Origin: Symbiodinium natans
Lineage: Eukaryota; Sar; Dinophyceae; Suessiales; Symbiodiniaceae
DNA: 64,000 nt
NCBI GenBank assembly: GCA_905221605.1
Contig: CAJNDS010000056.1
Span: 55,001 to 119,000 of the forward strand
Direction of reading: 5' to 3'
Made by a program: the position numbers and the translations under genes. The notes below the pieces were generated by a model. It saw only the letters and a program-made list of their open reading frames with translations, did not search any database and was not told the origin of the DNA. Below, in pieces: positions 27,401 through 35,273 of this stretch (position 1 is its first letter; every line of letters begins with the position of its first letter).

Positions 27401-27557
27401 TGCGGAGCTGCAATTGGTATTGTAGAAAGGAGTTGGTATTGGAGGTTGAAGGGTCAATGAACCCGGTAATCTTTGGCTCAAGCCATGACCAAAGCGGTCG
27501 AAGGTTTCGTAAAAAGTGTACCCTTGGTTTGGGGTCTTGCTGTTCGGTTGTTGGTTG
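27401..27557 (+). repeat. 5' LTR of copia element
   Basis: 157 bases starting TGCGGAGC, repeated at 30809-30965. The start TG is canonical. The shared sequence ends in GTTGGTTG rather than CA, so the exact 3' boundary is uncertain. It contains CTTTGGCTCAAG at 27471-27482, which matches the 3' end of the dinoflagellate spliced leader over 11 bases (TTTGGCTCAAG). Confidence 0.85.
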
Positions 27558-30500
27558 GTGTTGGGCCACTATACTCATGGCGGAGTGTGTGGTATCACAA
27601 AAGAGACCCATCGAAGACCATGGCTATGTCGTTATTTGGCATCATTCGTGAGGCACCACAATCCTGAAGCCAAATTTTCTGCTCTTCAAATCTCGTGCAA
27701 TGCTCCGGTGTCATTGCATAGGGATAGTCACAATGAAAAACATTGCTGCAATTATGTGTGTGGCTTTGGTGACTATAAAGATGGTCAGCTGTGGGTTGAG
27801 GATGAAAAGGTTTTAGAGGAAGGAGCTGAAGTGGTGGAGCAATCTTATGGGAAGAAAGTCCTACCTGGAAAATTGGTGGATATCCACTGGAACTTCATGT
27901 CGTTCTTTCCGAGAAAGCTGCATGGCCCTATGCCTTGGAAAGGAAACAGGGTATCCTTGACAGGGTACACACCTGTTTTTATGGAGCGTTTGAGCTACAA
28001 GGATAGGTGCTATCTTCTCCAATGCAAGTTTCCTCTTCCGGAACCACAGGCTGAAGAAGGTGAAAAAAGGAAGTGGTTAAAAATGACGTTGAAAGAGACC
28101 TCGCTGGACGACCTTGCAGAGGAAGTCGACTACGCTGTGTTCGAAGCGCATCAATGGGCTCTGGAGGAGCATTTGAGTATTCGACGCCTAATTGCTGAAC
28201 AGGAATGTTGCATCTTGGACGAGTTCCATGGATCGGCCAATGGGTCGAGTGAAGAAAAAGGATCAGAGACTAGAGAATGGCTGGTTAAAGCAAAAAGGGC
28301 TGAGGAACAGCTATCGAAGTTTTTGGTCAAAGCAGCTCAAGTTCAGCAAATGGTGCAAGAAAATACCGCGCTTGAGGCAGCGGAGGAGGTTGAGTTCCTG
28401 CAAACAAAAACAATTCCTACACAAGAAGCCATGCAAGAGCTGGAAAAGTGGAGGGAATCATTGTCGGACGAGGTGACGTCTTTGGTGAAAGAGTTGGAGG
28501 TGGTAGAACCAACAACTCAAGAAAAGCTGGACAAATTGGCGGAAGAGCCTAATGCACCGGTGATTGAGTACGTTCCCAGTCTGGTGGTGTTTACCCGGAA
28601 GCAAGGGACAGGGAGGCGACGTGCCCGTATCTGTGCATGTGGAAACTTCATTTCGTCAACGGCAGCTACAGAATATGAAGGGCCGAGGTCACTCAGTCGT
28701 CACTCGCTGTACGCTCCAGGTTTAGATTCAACTACATTCAGGTGTCAAGTGAGGCACGCAGCATATATGGTGTGGATCATCGCTGGCTTAGACATTTCCA
28801 AAGCTTTTCTGACGGCGCCGATGAATAGGGCGCAAAGAGAAGGGCGTTTGGTGGTGGTGCAGCCCCCAAGGGCGGCGGTGAAATTGGGTCTTTGCACAAA
28901 AGAGGAGCGGTGGATTGTGAGGAAGGCCTTGTACGGTTTGGCCGAAAGTCCTGCAGCATGGGTGGAGTGGCGAGACCAACGTCTTCAAGGTATGTCTTGG
29001 GTGTCAAAGGATGGACAAGCAATGAGCTTTCAGAGGTCCAATGCAGACCCAAGTCTGTTCCTTATTATGGCACAAGAAAAGCCGGAAGGTGCAAGCAAGT
29101 TGGTAGGGACAATGGGTCTTTACGTGGATGATTTTTTGATGGCTGGGACTATGACAGTGCTCCGGGAGGCCTTGGAACAGATTAGGAAGGAGTGGAAAAC
29201 TTCTGAACCCGAGTTCTGTGGTCCAGGCTGCGGTGATGGATTCCTGAAGTTTTTAGGTGTCCAAATCTGGTATCGAAATGGCAGCTTCTTTCTCAACCAG
29301 GAGGACTTTGTGAGAGATTTGCTGAACCGACGAGGGTATCAGATCGATGAAACTGGAAAAGGGAGTAACCTGCCAATGGTGAAAGAAACTCCAGGTGAAG
29401 AAGAGGAGGTGGATATTCCTTCCTTGCGAGCGGCACAAGGTGCCGTAGGGGAGTTCCTCTGGGTGGCAATCAAAACTCGACCTGATTTGGCGTTCTGCAC
29501 GAGTCAGTTGTCTTTGTGGACATCCCGAAGGCCGCGATTTGTGGTTAAAAAGGCTGAGGAGGGTTTCCGATACCTTGCTGCAACTCCAACGTTAGGCTTG
29601 ACGTTCGGAGCAATCGCAACATGCGAAAAAGAAAGGAATGAGGTGTTGCGTTATGGACGAGGTGTTAAGGTGGTGGAGTCCTACGCGGATGCCAGCTTTG
29701 CAGCAGGTGAAAATGAAAAGAGCCACTCAGGAGCGGTAGTGGTGTGGGGTGACTGTCCAGTGATGTGGGCAACACAGAGACAATCAACGGTGGCTTTAAG
29801 TACAGCTGAAGCTGAATTACATGCGTCCATAGAGGGAGCAACGATGATTCAGTCGTGCACCCCTATAATTGCTGCTTTGGTTGGAACAGGTGAAGAATCG
29901 CTGCAAAAAGTGCTGTGTACAGATTCGGTTTCAACGTGCTCGATCATTCAATATCCTGCTGGAAGCTGGAGGACAAGACACCTGAGAATTCGAGCAGCCG
30001 GTGTCAGGTCTCTGGTGGACCGTGGTTATATGGTGATAGCGCATCTTCGCGGTGAGTATATGATCGCTGACCTGTTGACTAAGTTGATGAGTGGACAGGT
30101 GTACGCAAAGCAAAAGGCACTTTGGGGTCTCCGACTGTTGGTACAAGGGACTGACTTGAAAAAAGCCTCGCTTGCAATGGCGGTCATGATGGTGGCTGCA
30201 TCTCTGCAGGGGATGGCAACTGGTGGCGAAGAAGTGTCCACGGCTGGATTCTTTTGCTCAGAAGAAGGGGTGTGCAAGGTCGCCAACACGTCTACGGTGA
30301 TGGTTCTGGCTCAAGGTATTGAAATGGTTGTCAACAATTCAGACCTTGTTGCGTATTTGGTGGCAGCAATTATACTCTGGGAACTGGCGTGGTGCCTCTT
30401 TCGACGGCTGTATAAATGGCTGTGGATAAAGAAAGCGGTGGTTATTCCTGCGAGTGCCACTTTGTATACAACAGTGGGTGGGAACTGTATGCACGCAAGC

Positions 30501-30623
30501 AGTGATTGTGATGTTCTGCGATATTCACAGCTCAGAGCTAAGACGCTTTGTAAGCATTGCCTCAAGGATGGCTGGGTGGTGAATGCTGAGTTCCTTGGTG
30601 AGGAACGAGCCGCTGGAACGTGA
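27516..30623 (+). CDS. copia-type pol protein with N-terminal 2OG-dioxygenase-like domain
   Basis: 1035 residues. About 55-155: pattern of a 2-oxoglutarate/Fe(II) dioxygenase fold, with HRD (H68, D70), GDYKDGQLWVE (85-95), distal H136 in PRKLHGPMPW and R145 nine residues later in GNRVSLTGYTP. The H-to-R spacing is as in prolyl hydroxylases. About 200-345: charged, helical linker. About 350-640: copia reverse transcriptase with D425 (LDISKAF), KALYGLAESP (469-478) and YVDD (535-538). About 718-860: RNase H with SYADASF, STAEAELHA and D801. C-terminus: a hydrophobic segment (about 945-965) and a CKHC pair. The start lies inside the 5' LTR; a later start is possible. Gag, protease and integrase are missing. 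RT and RNase H are certain; a catalytic role for the dioxygenase-like part is inference. Confidence 0.88.
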   Translation: MYPWFGVLLFGCWLVLGHYTHGGVCGITKETHRRPWLCRYLASFVRHHNPEAKFSALQISCNAPVSLHRDSHNEKHCCNYVCGFGDYKDGQLWVEDEKVLEEGAEVVEQSYGKKVLPGKLVDIHWNFMSFFPRKLHGPMPWKGNRVSLTGYTPVFMERLSYKDRCYLLQCKFPLPEPQAEEGEKRKWLKMTLKETSLDDLAEEVDYAVFEAHQWALEEHLSIRRLIAEQECCILDEFHGSANGSSEEKGSETREWLVKAKRAEEQLSKFLVKAAQVQQMVQENTALEAAEEVEFLQTKTIPTQEAMQELEKWRESLSDEVTSLVKELEVVEPTTQEKLDKLAEEPNAPVIEYVPSLVVFTRKQGTGRRRARICACGNFISSTAATEYEGPRSLSRHSLYAPGLDSTTFRCQVRHAAYMVWIIAGLDISKAFLTAPMNRAQREGRLVVVQPPRAAVKLGLCTKEERWIVRKALYGLAESPAAWVEWRDQRLQGMSWVSKDGQAMSFQRSNADPSLFLIMAQEKPEGASKLVGTMGLYVDDFLMAGTMTVLREALEQIRKEWKTSEPEFCGPGCGDGFLKFLGVQIWYRNGSFFLNQEDFVRDLLNRRGYQIDETGKGSNLPMVKETPGEEEEVDIPSLRAAQGAVGEFLWVAIKTRPDLAFCTSQLSLWTSRRPRFVVKKAEEGFRYLAATPTLGLTFGAIATCEKERNEVLRYGRGVKVVESYADASFAAGENEKSHSGAVVVWGDCPVMWATQRQSTVALSTAEAELHASIEGATMIQSCTPIIAALVGTGEESLQKVLCTDSVSTCSIIQYPAGSWRTRHLRIRAAGVRSLVDRGYMVIAHLRGEYMIADLLTKLMSGQVYAKQKALWGLRLLVQGTDLKKASLAMAVMMVAASLQGMATGGEEVSTAGFFCSEEGVCKVANTSTVMVLAQGIEMVVNNSDLVAYLVAAIILWELAWCLFRRLYKWLWIKKAVVIPASATLYTTVGGNCMHASSDCDVLRYSQLRAKTLCKHCLKDGWVVNAEFLGEERAAGT

Positions 30624-30780
30624 ATTTTCCAAGTGCGAGGTGAAGAAATCCTCAATGGTAAAGGATTCAGCCAATGAGCTGAAGGTTCGTCCTGGAAGAC
30701 GTTAAACCACAATGTGCATTTCAAGCAGCTGGCTGCTGCCTAAATGGCGGTTTTTGGCCAAAGATCTGCACCTCCAATGT

Positions 30781-30808
30781 GTCCTAGGAAACCCTAGGAC
30801 AGGGGGAG
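30781..30808 (+). promoter_or_regulatory. hairpin and polypurine tract before 3' LTR
   Basis: GTCCTAGG and CCTAGGAC (30781-30800) form an 8-bp stem. It is followed directly by the purine tract AGGGGGAG (30801-30808) that abuts the 3' LTR, the expected place for plus-strand priming of reverse transcription. Confidence 0.6.
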
Positions 30809-30965
30809 TGCGGAGCTGCAATTGGTATTGTAGAAAGGAGTTGGTATTGGAGGTTGAAGGGTCAATGAACCCGGTAATCTTTGGCTCAAGCCATGACCAA
30901 AGCGGTCGAAGGTTTCGTAAAAAGTGTACCCTTGGTTTGGGGTCTTGCTGTTCGGTTGTTGGTTG
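30809..30965 (+). repeat. 3' LTR of copia element
   Basis: Repeats 27401-27557 without a difference that I can see. Homology stops at GTTGGTTG, after which the two copies diverge. Confidence 0.85.
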
Positions 30966-31683
30966 TTCCAGGGGTAATGAGGGCTTCTGTTGGGGTTGAC
31001 TGTCTTGTTCCCTGTCCTCCTTCGGTTGCCCCCCGTACCCTAAACCCTTGAGATGCTGACACTGGATACTTTCGTTGCCTTGAAGTGCTGTTCCCAAATC
31101 GTCCTCTCGGGGCTTATTGCATGCGTTCAACCTGAATTCCTAGGCGTAGACCGTAGAGCCCAGTAGAGTTAAGGCAACGGAAGCCTTGTGGACGCTGGAA
31201 ATTGCCGGAAAAGATAAATTAAGCAGAGAAGCAAAATAACAATAGTCAAATACTTTTAGGAGACAGAGGACGGGGAAGGGCCCCCCAGCTTGGTTGCTAT
31301 TTTTGCTGTCGTTGTTTAGCATGTTTCTGTTTGTTTGCTTGTTTTTGTTTTTTTATTTTTTTCTCGAGGTAAAGCACCGAAAACCACCCCAAAAAGGCAG
31401 GAACAAAAAGGTGCCGGGACTGAGTGAGTATTTGTTTCATTGTTTTGTTCTGTCTTGTTCTCTTTGTTTGTTTTTCTGGTTGCGGGCCCTCGCTTGGTGT
31501 TTTTGGGTGTTTGTTCTTCTTCGTTTTATAAATACGTCTTCCTTGAGATTCCCAGTGATCACAGCACCCGTGGGCCTTAGCAGCACAAAGTTTTTCTCGG
31601 GGGTCGAGGACGTTCTCTCCATGGAGACGCTTGGGTTCCGCGCCCAAGAGCACTTCCACGTGCCAAGAATCCCCTTTTCCCAT
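30966..31683. other. host DNA without recognisable gene
   Basis: Spacer between the copia element and a telomere-type array. A T/G-rich stretch (about 31310-31530) gives hydrophobic or Lys/Gln-rich frames on opposite strands that I regard as composition artefacts. Confidence 0.5.
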
Positions 31684-31730
31684 GCCCTAAACCCTATAAA
31701 CCCTAAACCTAAACCCTAAACCCTAAACCC
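31684..31730 (-). repeat. interstitial telomere-type repeat (CCCTAAA)n
   Basis: Six to seven CCCTAAA units with small irregularities, just upstream of a Gly-rich coding-looking segment. Confidence 0.88.
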
Positions 31731-31742
31731 ACGTTCAAGGCC

Positions 31743-31851
31743 CCACACCCTGGTCGGCTTCCGCGGCTCCTACATCAACGGTGGCCTTTTCGGCTGCGGC
31801 GGCTTGGGCGGCTGCGCCAGCCTAGGTTCCGGCTATGGCTCTGGGGGCTTC
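31743..31851 (+). CDS. possible Gly-rich exon
   Basis: An open segment with Gly-rich, protein-like sequence (FRGSYINGGLFGCGGLGG, then SLGSGYGSGGF) just after a telomere-type array. Composition fits the Gly/Cys-rich repeat protein encoded downstream (about 32131-32570), so the two may be exons of one gene. The stretch between them (about 31860-32130) is not protein-like and would be intronic. Boundaries are approximate and no family was recognised. Confidence 0.3.
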
Positions 31852-32130
31852 TTGGATCTCAGAGTTAAGACTTGGGGGCCTGGGGCTTTGAGAGTACCAC
31901 TTTGTGTTTGCCGTGCCAGCAGGGATGCCTTTCTGCCACTCAGGGCCAGTTGCCCGTCCAAAGTAGCTCTAGCATGCAGTGTTTCCTGCATCAGCGACAT
32001 CCTCCATATTCATCGTGAGAAAGCCCAAGCTCTGACCCCTCGGCCCCAAGCCCCTGAACCCTCAAACCGAAAGACTCCGAAAGAACTTGATGCTCAGCCC
32101 CCAAACCTCGTCATCACATTCCCGCACAAA

Positions 32131-32685
32131 CACTGCCGAGGCAGCAGGCCCTGCGGCGGCGGTTTCGGTTTCAGCGGCGGGCCACGTGGGCCATGCGGTG
32201 GAACAGGGCCCTGCGGAAGTGGACCCTGTGGAACTGGGCCCTGCGGAAGTGGACCCTGTGGGTCCCGTGGATGCGGAGGGCTTGGTGGCAGAGGGCCCTG
32301 CGGCAGTGGGCCCTGCGGCAGTGGGCCGTGTGGAGGCAGCCCGCCTGGTGGCAGCCGAGGGCCCTGTGGTGGCAGTGGGCCCGGCGGGCCCTGTGGCACT
32401 GGGCCGTGTAGCGGGCCCTGCGGCGGCGGGCCTTGTGGCAGCGGGCCCTGCGGTGGTGGACCCGGTGGTGGTCCGTGCGGCAGCGGCGGGTGTGGAGGGC
32501 CCGGTGGCAGTGGCTGCGCCGGGCAACCCTGCAGTGGTGCTTTGGGCGGCGGAGGGGCCTCCCGGGCTGGGTTTTCAGAGAAGCTTGTTTCGCTCGGCAT
32601 TGAACGGCATTGGTTGTATCACAAAACTGTGAGACAACGTGATGAGCGCTGTAGATTCAAGAAGCGTGCGTCAATGACCATCTAA
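32131..32685 (+). CDS. Gly-Pro-Cys-Gly repeat protein (putative)
   Basis: A GC-rich minisatellite whose plus-strand frame gives about 25 imperfect GPCG-type units (GPCGSGPCGTGPCG and similar) between about 32200 and 32535. A Ser/Leu/Arg tail follows to a stop at 32683. The frame is open from 31804, but the part before about 32130 looks non-coding. Other frames are also open through the repeat (Ala/Val-rich on plus, Pro/Gln-rich on minus), so the coding frame is not proven. If translated, a Cys/Gly repeat protein suggests a secreted or disulphide-linked structural protein; that is inference. Regular 12-15 base periodicity makes slippage likely. Confidence 0.35.
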   Translation, partial: HCRGSRPCGGGFGFSGGPRGPCGGTGPCGSGPCGTGPCGSGPCGSRGCGGLGGRGPCGSGPCGSGPCGGSPPGGSRGPCGGSGPGGPCGTGPCSGPCGGGPCGSGPCGGGPGGGPCGSGGCGGPGGSGCAGQPCSGALGGGGASRAGFSEKLVSLGIERHWLYHKTVRQRDERCRFKKRASMTI

Positions 32686-33261
32686 TTGAGGCTTAAGAAT
32701 TTACATGCCCTTGACACTGAAGATGCACAGACAGAACCCTGCCAGAATTCCGGGCACCCTTCCGCATCTCGCCCTGGCGTGCGGGACTGAGAAAGCAGGT
32801 GGTGATGGATGTACACCACATCATCCATGAAAACACGAAAACAAACCCCAGTTGCTTGGTTCTCCTGTATGGGAGTCTGCATGGTTCATTTTGCTGCTGA
32901 GCGTTCACTTTTGATTGGGGTGCGTCGAACTTGATGAGAGTGGGTCTATTGGTTCGGTACTGGCCTTCTTGTTTCTTTCAGGGGTGAGCCGGAGTGACGT
33001 CAGGAGGTCACAGGCCGCAGGTTCTTTGGTTTGGGGAGTTTCAGGTTTAAGTGGCACCAAATCCTGACTCTAAGCAGGCAATGACACATCCTTGACTGTG
33101 GGTTTCTGGTCTCGGCATGAAGCAGTGCCGGTCTAGGGTAGCACCGTGCTTTAAACTTGCATCATGGAGGCAGACACCCTCGGATGCCAGTGTGTCTCAA
33201 TGCTCGTGGGCAGATAGAATTTGGAGGCTTATAACCATTGAGGCTTCGTTCGTGAACTTGT
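32686..33261. other. host DNA up to viral insertion
   Basis: No recognisable gene. Composition is host-like until 33266, where the AT-rich element begins. Confidence 0.6.
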
Positions 33262-33266
33262 GACAG
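33262..33266. repeat. target site duplication, left copy
   Basis: GACAG immediately before the left terminal repeat, repeated after the right one at 55326-55330. It reads as 6 bp (TGACAG) if the terminal T of the right repeat is counted. Polintons typically make 6-bp duplications. Confidence 0.8.
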
Positions 33267-33579
33267 AGTTAGGTATAGCCTAAAGTAACTCCCGCGCTCC
33301 CGCCCAAACGCCTTACACGTTTTTTCCCTGTATCCCACCCTACATTTTTCAACATTTTTTTTTTAAAAATCCTCATTTTTGACATCCCCACCTCAACCGA
33401 TTTCCCTAAAAAAAGCATCTACCATATGACCATAAAATCCCTAATTTTGACTTCCCCACCTCAACCGATTTCCTAGCAAATCTTTCCCTAAATTCCTTGT
33501 TAAGTTTTTTTGCATAATATTATCATAATTTATCTTTACAAAAAATATTGAAAAAATAAATTCAAAAGAACTTCCTATT
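33267..33579. repeat. PLV left terminal inverted repeat
   Basis: Reverse-complement match to 55015-55325, about 97% identical by eye, with differences mainly in homopolymers and around 33428 and 33500. It ends at the motif TTCCTATT. The outer 50 bases are GC-richer than the rest. It carries two direct copies of GACATCCCCACCTCAACCG (with one change in the second) about 69 bases apart. Confidence 0.92.
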
Positions 33580-33850
33580 CTTTAACCTTCTTCACCATGT
33601 ATGTATCTCCGTCTTTAGTGATTTCGTAATATTCTAAGGTGCTTGGTTTGGGTTCTCTGATTTCTCCATTGTTGAGCTTGTTGATATAGGTGTTTCTTTT
33701 GTTTATGTATGTTGTGTCTTTAATCGTAGGCGGTTTGTTTGAAAAAGAATTCTGATTATATTTATTGTTGATTGTATTGTTTAGCTTGGTGTCTGGGTTT
33801 TGTATAGTGTTGGTCAGGTCTCTCAGTGCAGATTCTAAGCTTTCGGACAT
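33575..33850 (-). CDS. hypothetical protein, 91 aa
   Basis: First gene inside the left terminal repeat; its stop overlaps the repeat by a few bases. The protein is hydrophilic, Asn/Lys/Thr-rich, and contains IKDTTYINKRNTYINKLNNG. No known domain was recognised. The ATG follows an AT-rich leader (AAAATATATAGTTTATTATAT) very like the one in front of the 78-aa gene at the other end of the element. It lies downstream of the helicase gene, whose original stop was probably at about 33884, leaving room for a promoter between them. Confidence 0.55.
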   Translation of the reverse strand: MSESLESALRDLTNTIQNPDTKLNNTINNKYNQNSFSNKPPTIKDTTYINKRNTYINKLNNGEIREPKPSTLEYYEITKDGDTYMVKKVKE

Positions 33851-35118
33851 ATATAATAAACTATATATTTTAAAACTTTTATTTTAAAACTTTTCTTTGT
33901 TACTCGCTGCGCAGTTGCAGTTCTTACAGTATGCTCACAGTTCTCTATCGTATGGCACATATCATTATTTATTCGTTGAGCCGTCAAATTCGTATGTATG
34001 TTCCCCTTTATCATTTTCAAACTAAACTCTATCCCGCATTTTACACAACAACCGCTTAACCTTTCCATGAGCCAGTCTGCTGTTATATAATGCTTATGTT
34101 CCACCTTTCTTTTTCCCGCGTGGTCTTGCTCTTTGTATCCCTTAACCTTTCGAGTCATATAGTTATACACACAGTTTCTGTTAAACACATCCTCTTTCAC
34201 ATCCGAGCTGTACTTAAAGAAATATACCTTGTTTAAATCAGTGCTTCTTGTGATTGCTGTGTATAACCATTCCTTAGTAACCCGCCAGTGGTTATAATCA
34301 AATATCGTTATGGAGTCGTCTATGCTACTACCTTGGACACTGTGACAGGTATAGCAGGATGCAAATATAAAGTGCTTCCTCAAAATATCTATCGGGACTT
34401 CTTGCGATTTCCTTTCGACCTCATCACATAAAACCACCGTTTCAGGATTTATGTTTTGGATGACATACCTAAAATTCACATTAAACTTATACCTCGTTGT
34501 TTTTAAATACTCTCTGCATATCATCACCTCTCCTACCTCGTATTCGGCTGTTCTGTTTTCTGTTTTTCTTATCTCCTTCGATACTTCCCTACAAGTGTCG
34601 TTCAGATAAGCTATGTTGTTTTTATTCAGGCTTATCACCTTCGTATATTTAAAGTATCGTTCGATCAGCTCCTTCGGTTTTACATTGTTTATAAAGATGT
34701 CGTCGTATATGTTGGATAGTTTTTCTTTATCTTCCTTGGTTTTTAGTCTCTTGCATTCCTTAAGGTAAATACCATATTTGAAAATCTGATCTATACACGA
34801 GTTCATATAAGGTTCATGTTCCTGTATGTTGGTCAGCTCATTTACCGGCTTTAGTTGCTTACCGTCCCCTGTTCCTATAATTATCAGGTCTGGGTTTTTT
34901 CTAACAAATTCCCTTATTCTGTTTAAGACGCCTAAACCGTTAAAATAAACCTCGTCGAATACTATAGTATCATATCCGGTATAATCCATCGGTTCTAGCC
35001 TCTCCTCGCCTATAGATATACCAAAAAACTTATTTACTGTAATAGCTTCCTTACCGTATTTTTGAACCAGTTTGTTAGTGGGACAAACAAATAATACCCT
35101 CATGCCCATCTCTCCCAT
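33835..35118 (-). CDS. SF1 helicase part of PLV replication protein (3' portion, broken)
   Basis: 427 residues in the track frame, lacking motif I. Motif Ia-like VLFVCPTNK (9-17), motif II IVFDEVYF (51-58, DE box), motif III GTGDGKQLKPV (82-92), motif V/VI region HSVQGSSIDD and WLYTAITR, as in RecD/Pif1-like superfamily 1 helicases. The missing Walker A is the last part of the preceding 906-aa ORF; both are in the same frame but separated by a 141-bp insertion. The C-terminus has CCVKCG and an LTAQRINN...HTIENC stretch like HNH/endonuclease VII-type zinc folds. The expected final CxxCN pair appears only after a one-base frame change near 33932 and would end at about 33884. Role: DNA unwinding in viral replication. 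Both breaks would inactivate it unless they are assembly errors. Confidence 0.85.
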   Translation of the reverse strand: MGEMGMRVLFVCPTNKLVQKYGKEAITVNKFFGISIGEERLEPMDYTGYDTIVFDEVYFNGLGVLNRIREFVRKNPDLIIIGTGDGKQLKPVNELTNIQEHEPYMNSCIDQIFKYGIYLKECKRLKTKEDKEKLSNIYDDIFINNVKPKELIERYFKYTKVISLNKNNIAYLNDTCREVSKEIRKTENRTAEYEVGEVMICREYLKTTRYKFNVNFRYVIQNINPETVVLCDEVERKSQEVPIDILRKHFIFASCYTCHSVQGSSIDDSITIFDYNHWRVTKEWLYTAITRSTDLNKVYFFKYSSDVKEDVFNRNCVYNYMTRKVKGYKEQDHAGKRKVEHKHYITADWLMERLSGCCVKCGIEFSLKMIKGNIHTNLTAQRINNDMCHTIENCEHTVRTATAQRVTKKSFKIKVLKYIVYYICPKA

Positions 35119-35132
35119 TCTCTCGCATATAT

Positions 35133-35273
35133 GATTCAGCCCCGGCGGGCCCCCCCCCCCTCCCCCCTACCCCCCCCCCCCCCCCCCAATGGTACCCCCC
35201 CCCCCCCCCCCCTGTGGTGTGGTTGGGGGTTGGTTTTAGGGTTTTAGAGGACGCTCGACGCTGAACCATATAT
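35133..35273. mobile_element. 141-bp GC-rich insertion in polymerase-helicase gene
   Basis: CATATAT occurs at 35126-35132 and again at 35267-35273. Between them lie 134 bases that start GATTCAGCC and end GCTGAAC (short inverted ends). They hold several C homopolymers and a GGTTTTAGGGTTTTAG stretch like the host telomere-type repeats. Removing insert plus one CATATAT copy (141 bases, 47 codons) joins the two ORFs in frame right after the Walker A motif. Exact removal does not give GT-AG ends, so a conventional intron is unlikely. It could be a MITE/introner-like insertion or a misassembled patch. Confidence 0.7.

Larger units (their letters stand above)
27401..30965 (+). mobile_element. Ty1/copia-type LTR retroelement (short, gag/integrase-less)
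   Basis: A 3.57-kb element bounded by 157-bp direct repeats that appear identical by eye, which suggests a recent insertion or gene conversion. It holds one long ORF with copia-type reverse transcriptase and RNase H. Gag, a DTG/DSG protease and an integrase upstream of RT are not recognisable, so mobility would need help from a complete relative. A purine tract AGGGGGAG lies immediately before the 3' LTR. I see no obvious target duplication: the left flank is a telomere-type array (CCCTA) and the right flank is TTCCA. I also see no standard initiator-Met-tRNA primer site after the 5' LTR. Confidence 0.85.

Noticed and set aside
32062-32632. Pro/Gln-rich and Ala/Thr-rich ORFs overlapping the GPCG repeat
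   Set aside because: Other-frame readings of the same minisatellite; the plus frame with Gly-Pro-Cys-Gly is the most coherent, and even that is unproven.
35075-35269. 64-aa Gly-rich ORF on the minus strand
   Set aside because: It reads the C homopolymers of the 141-bp insertion in the wrong frame and joins unrelated bits of the helicase region.
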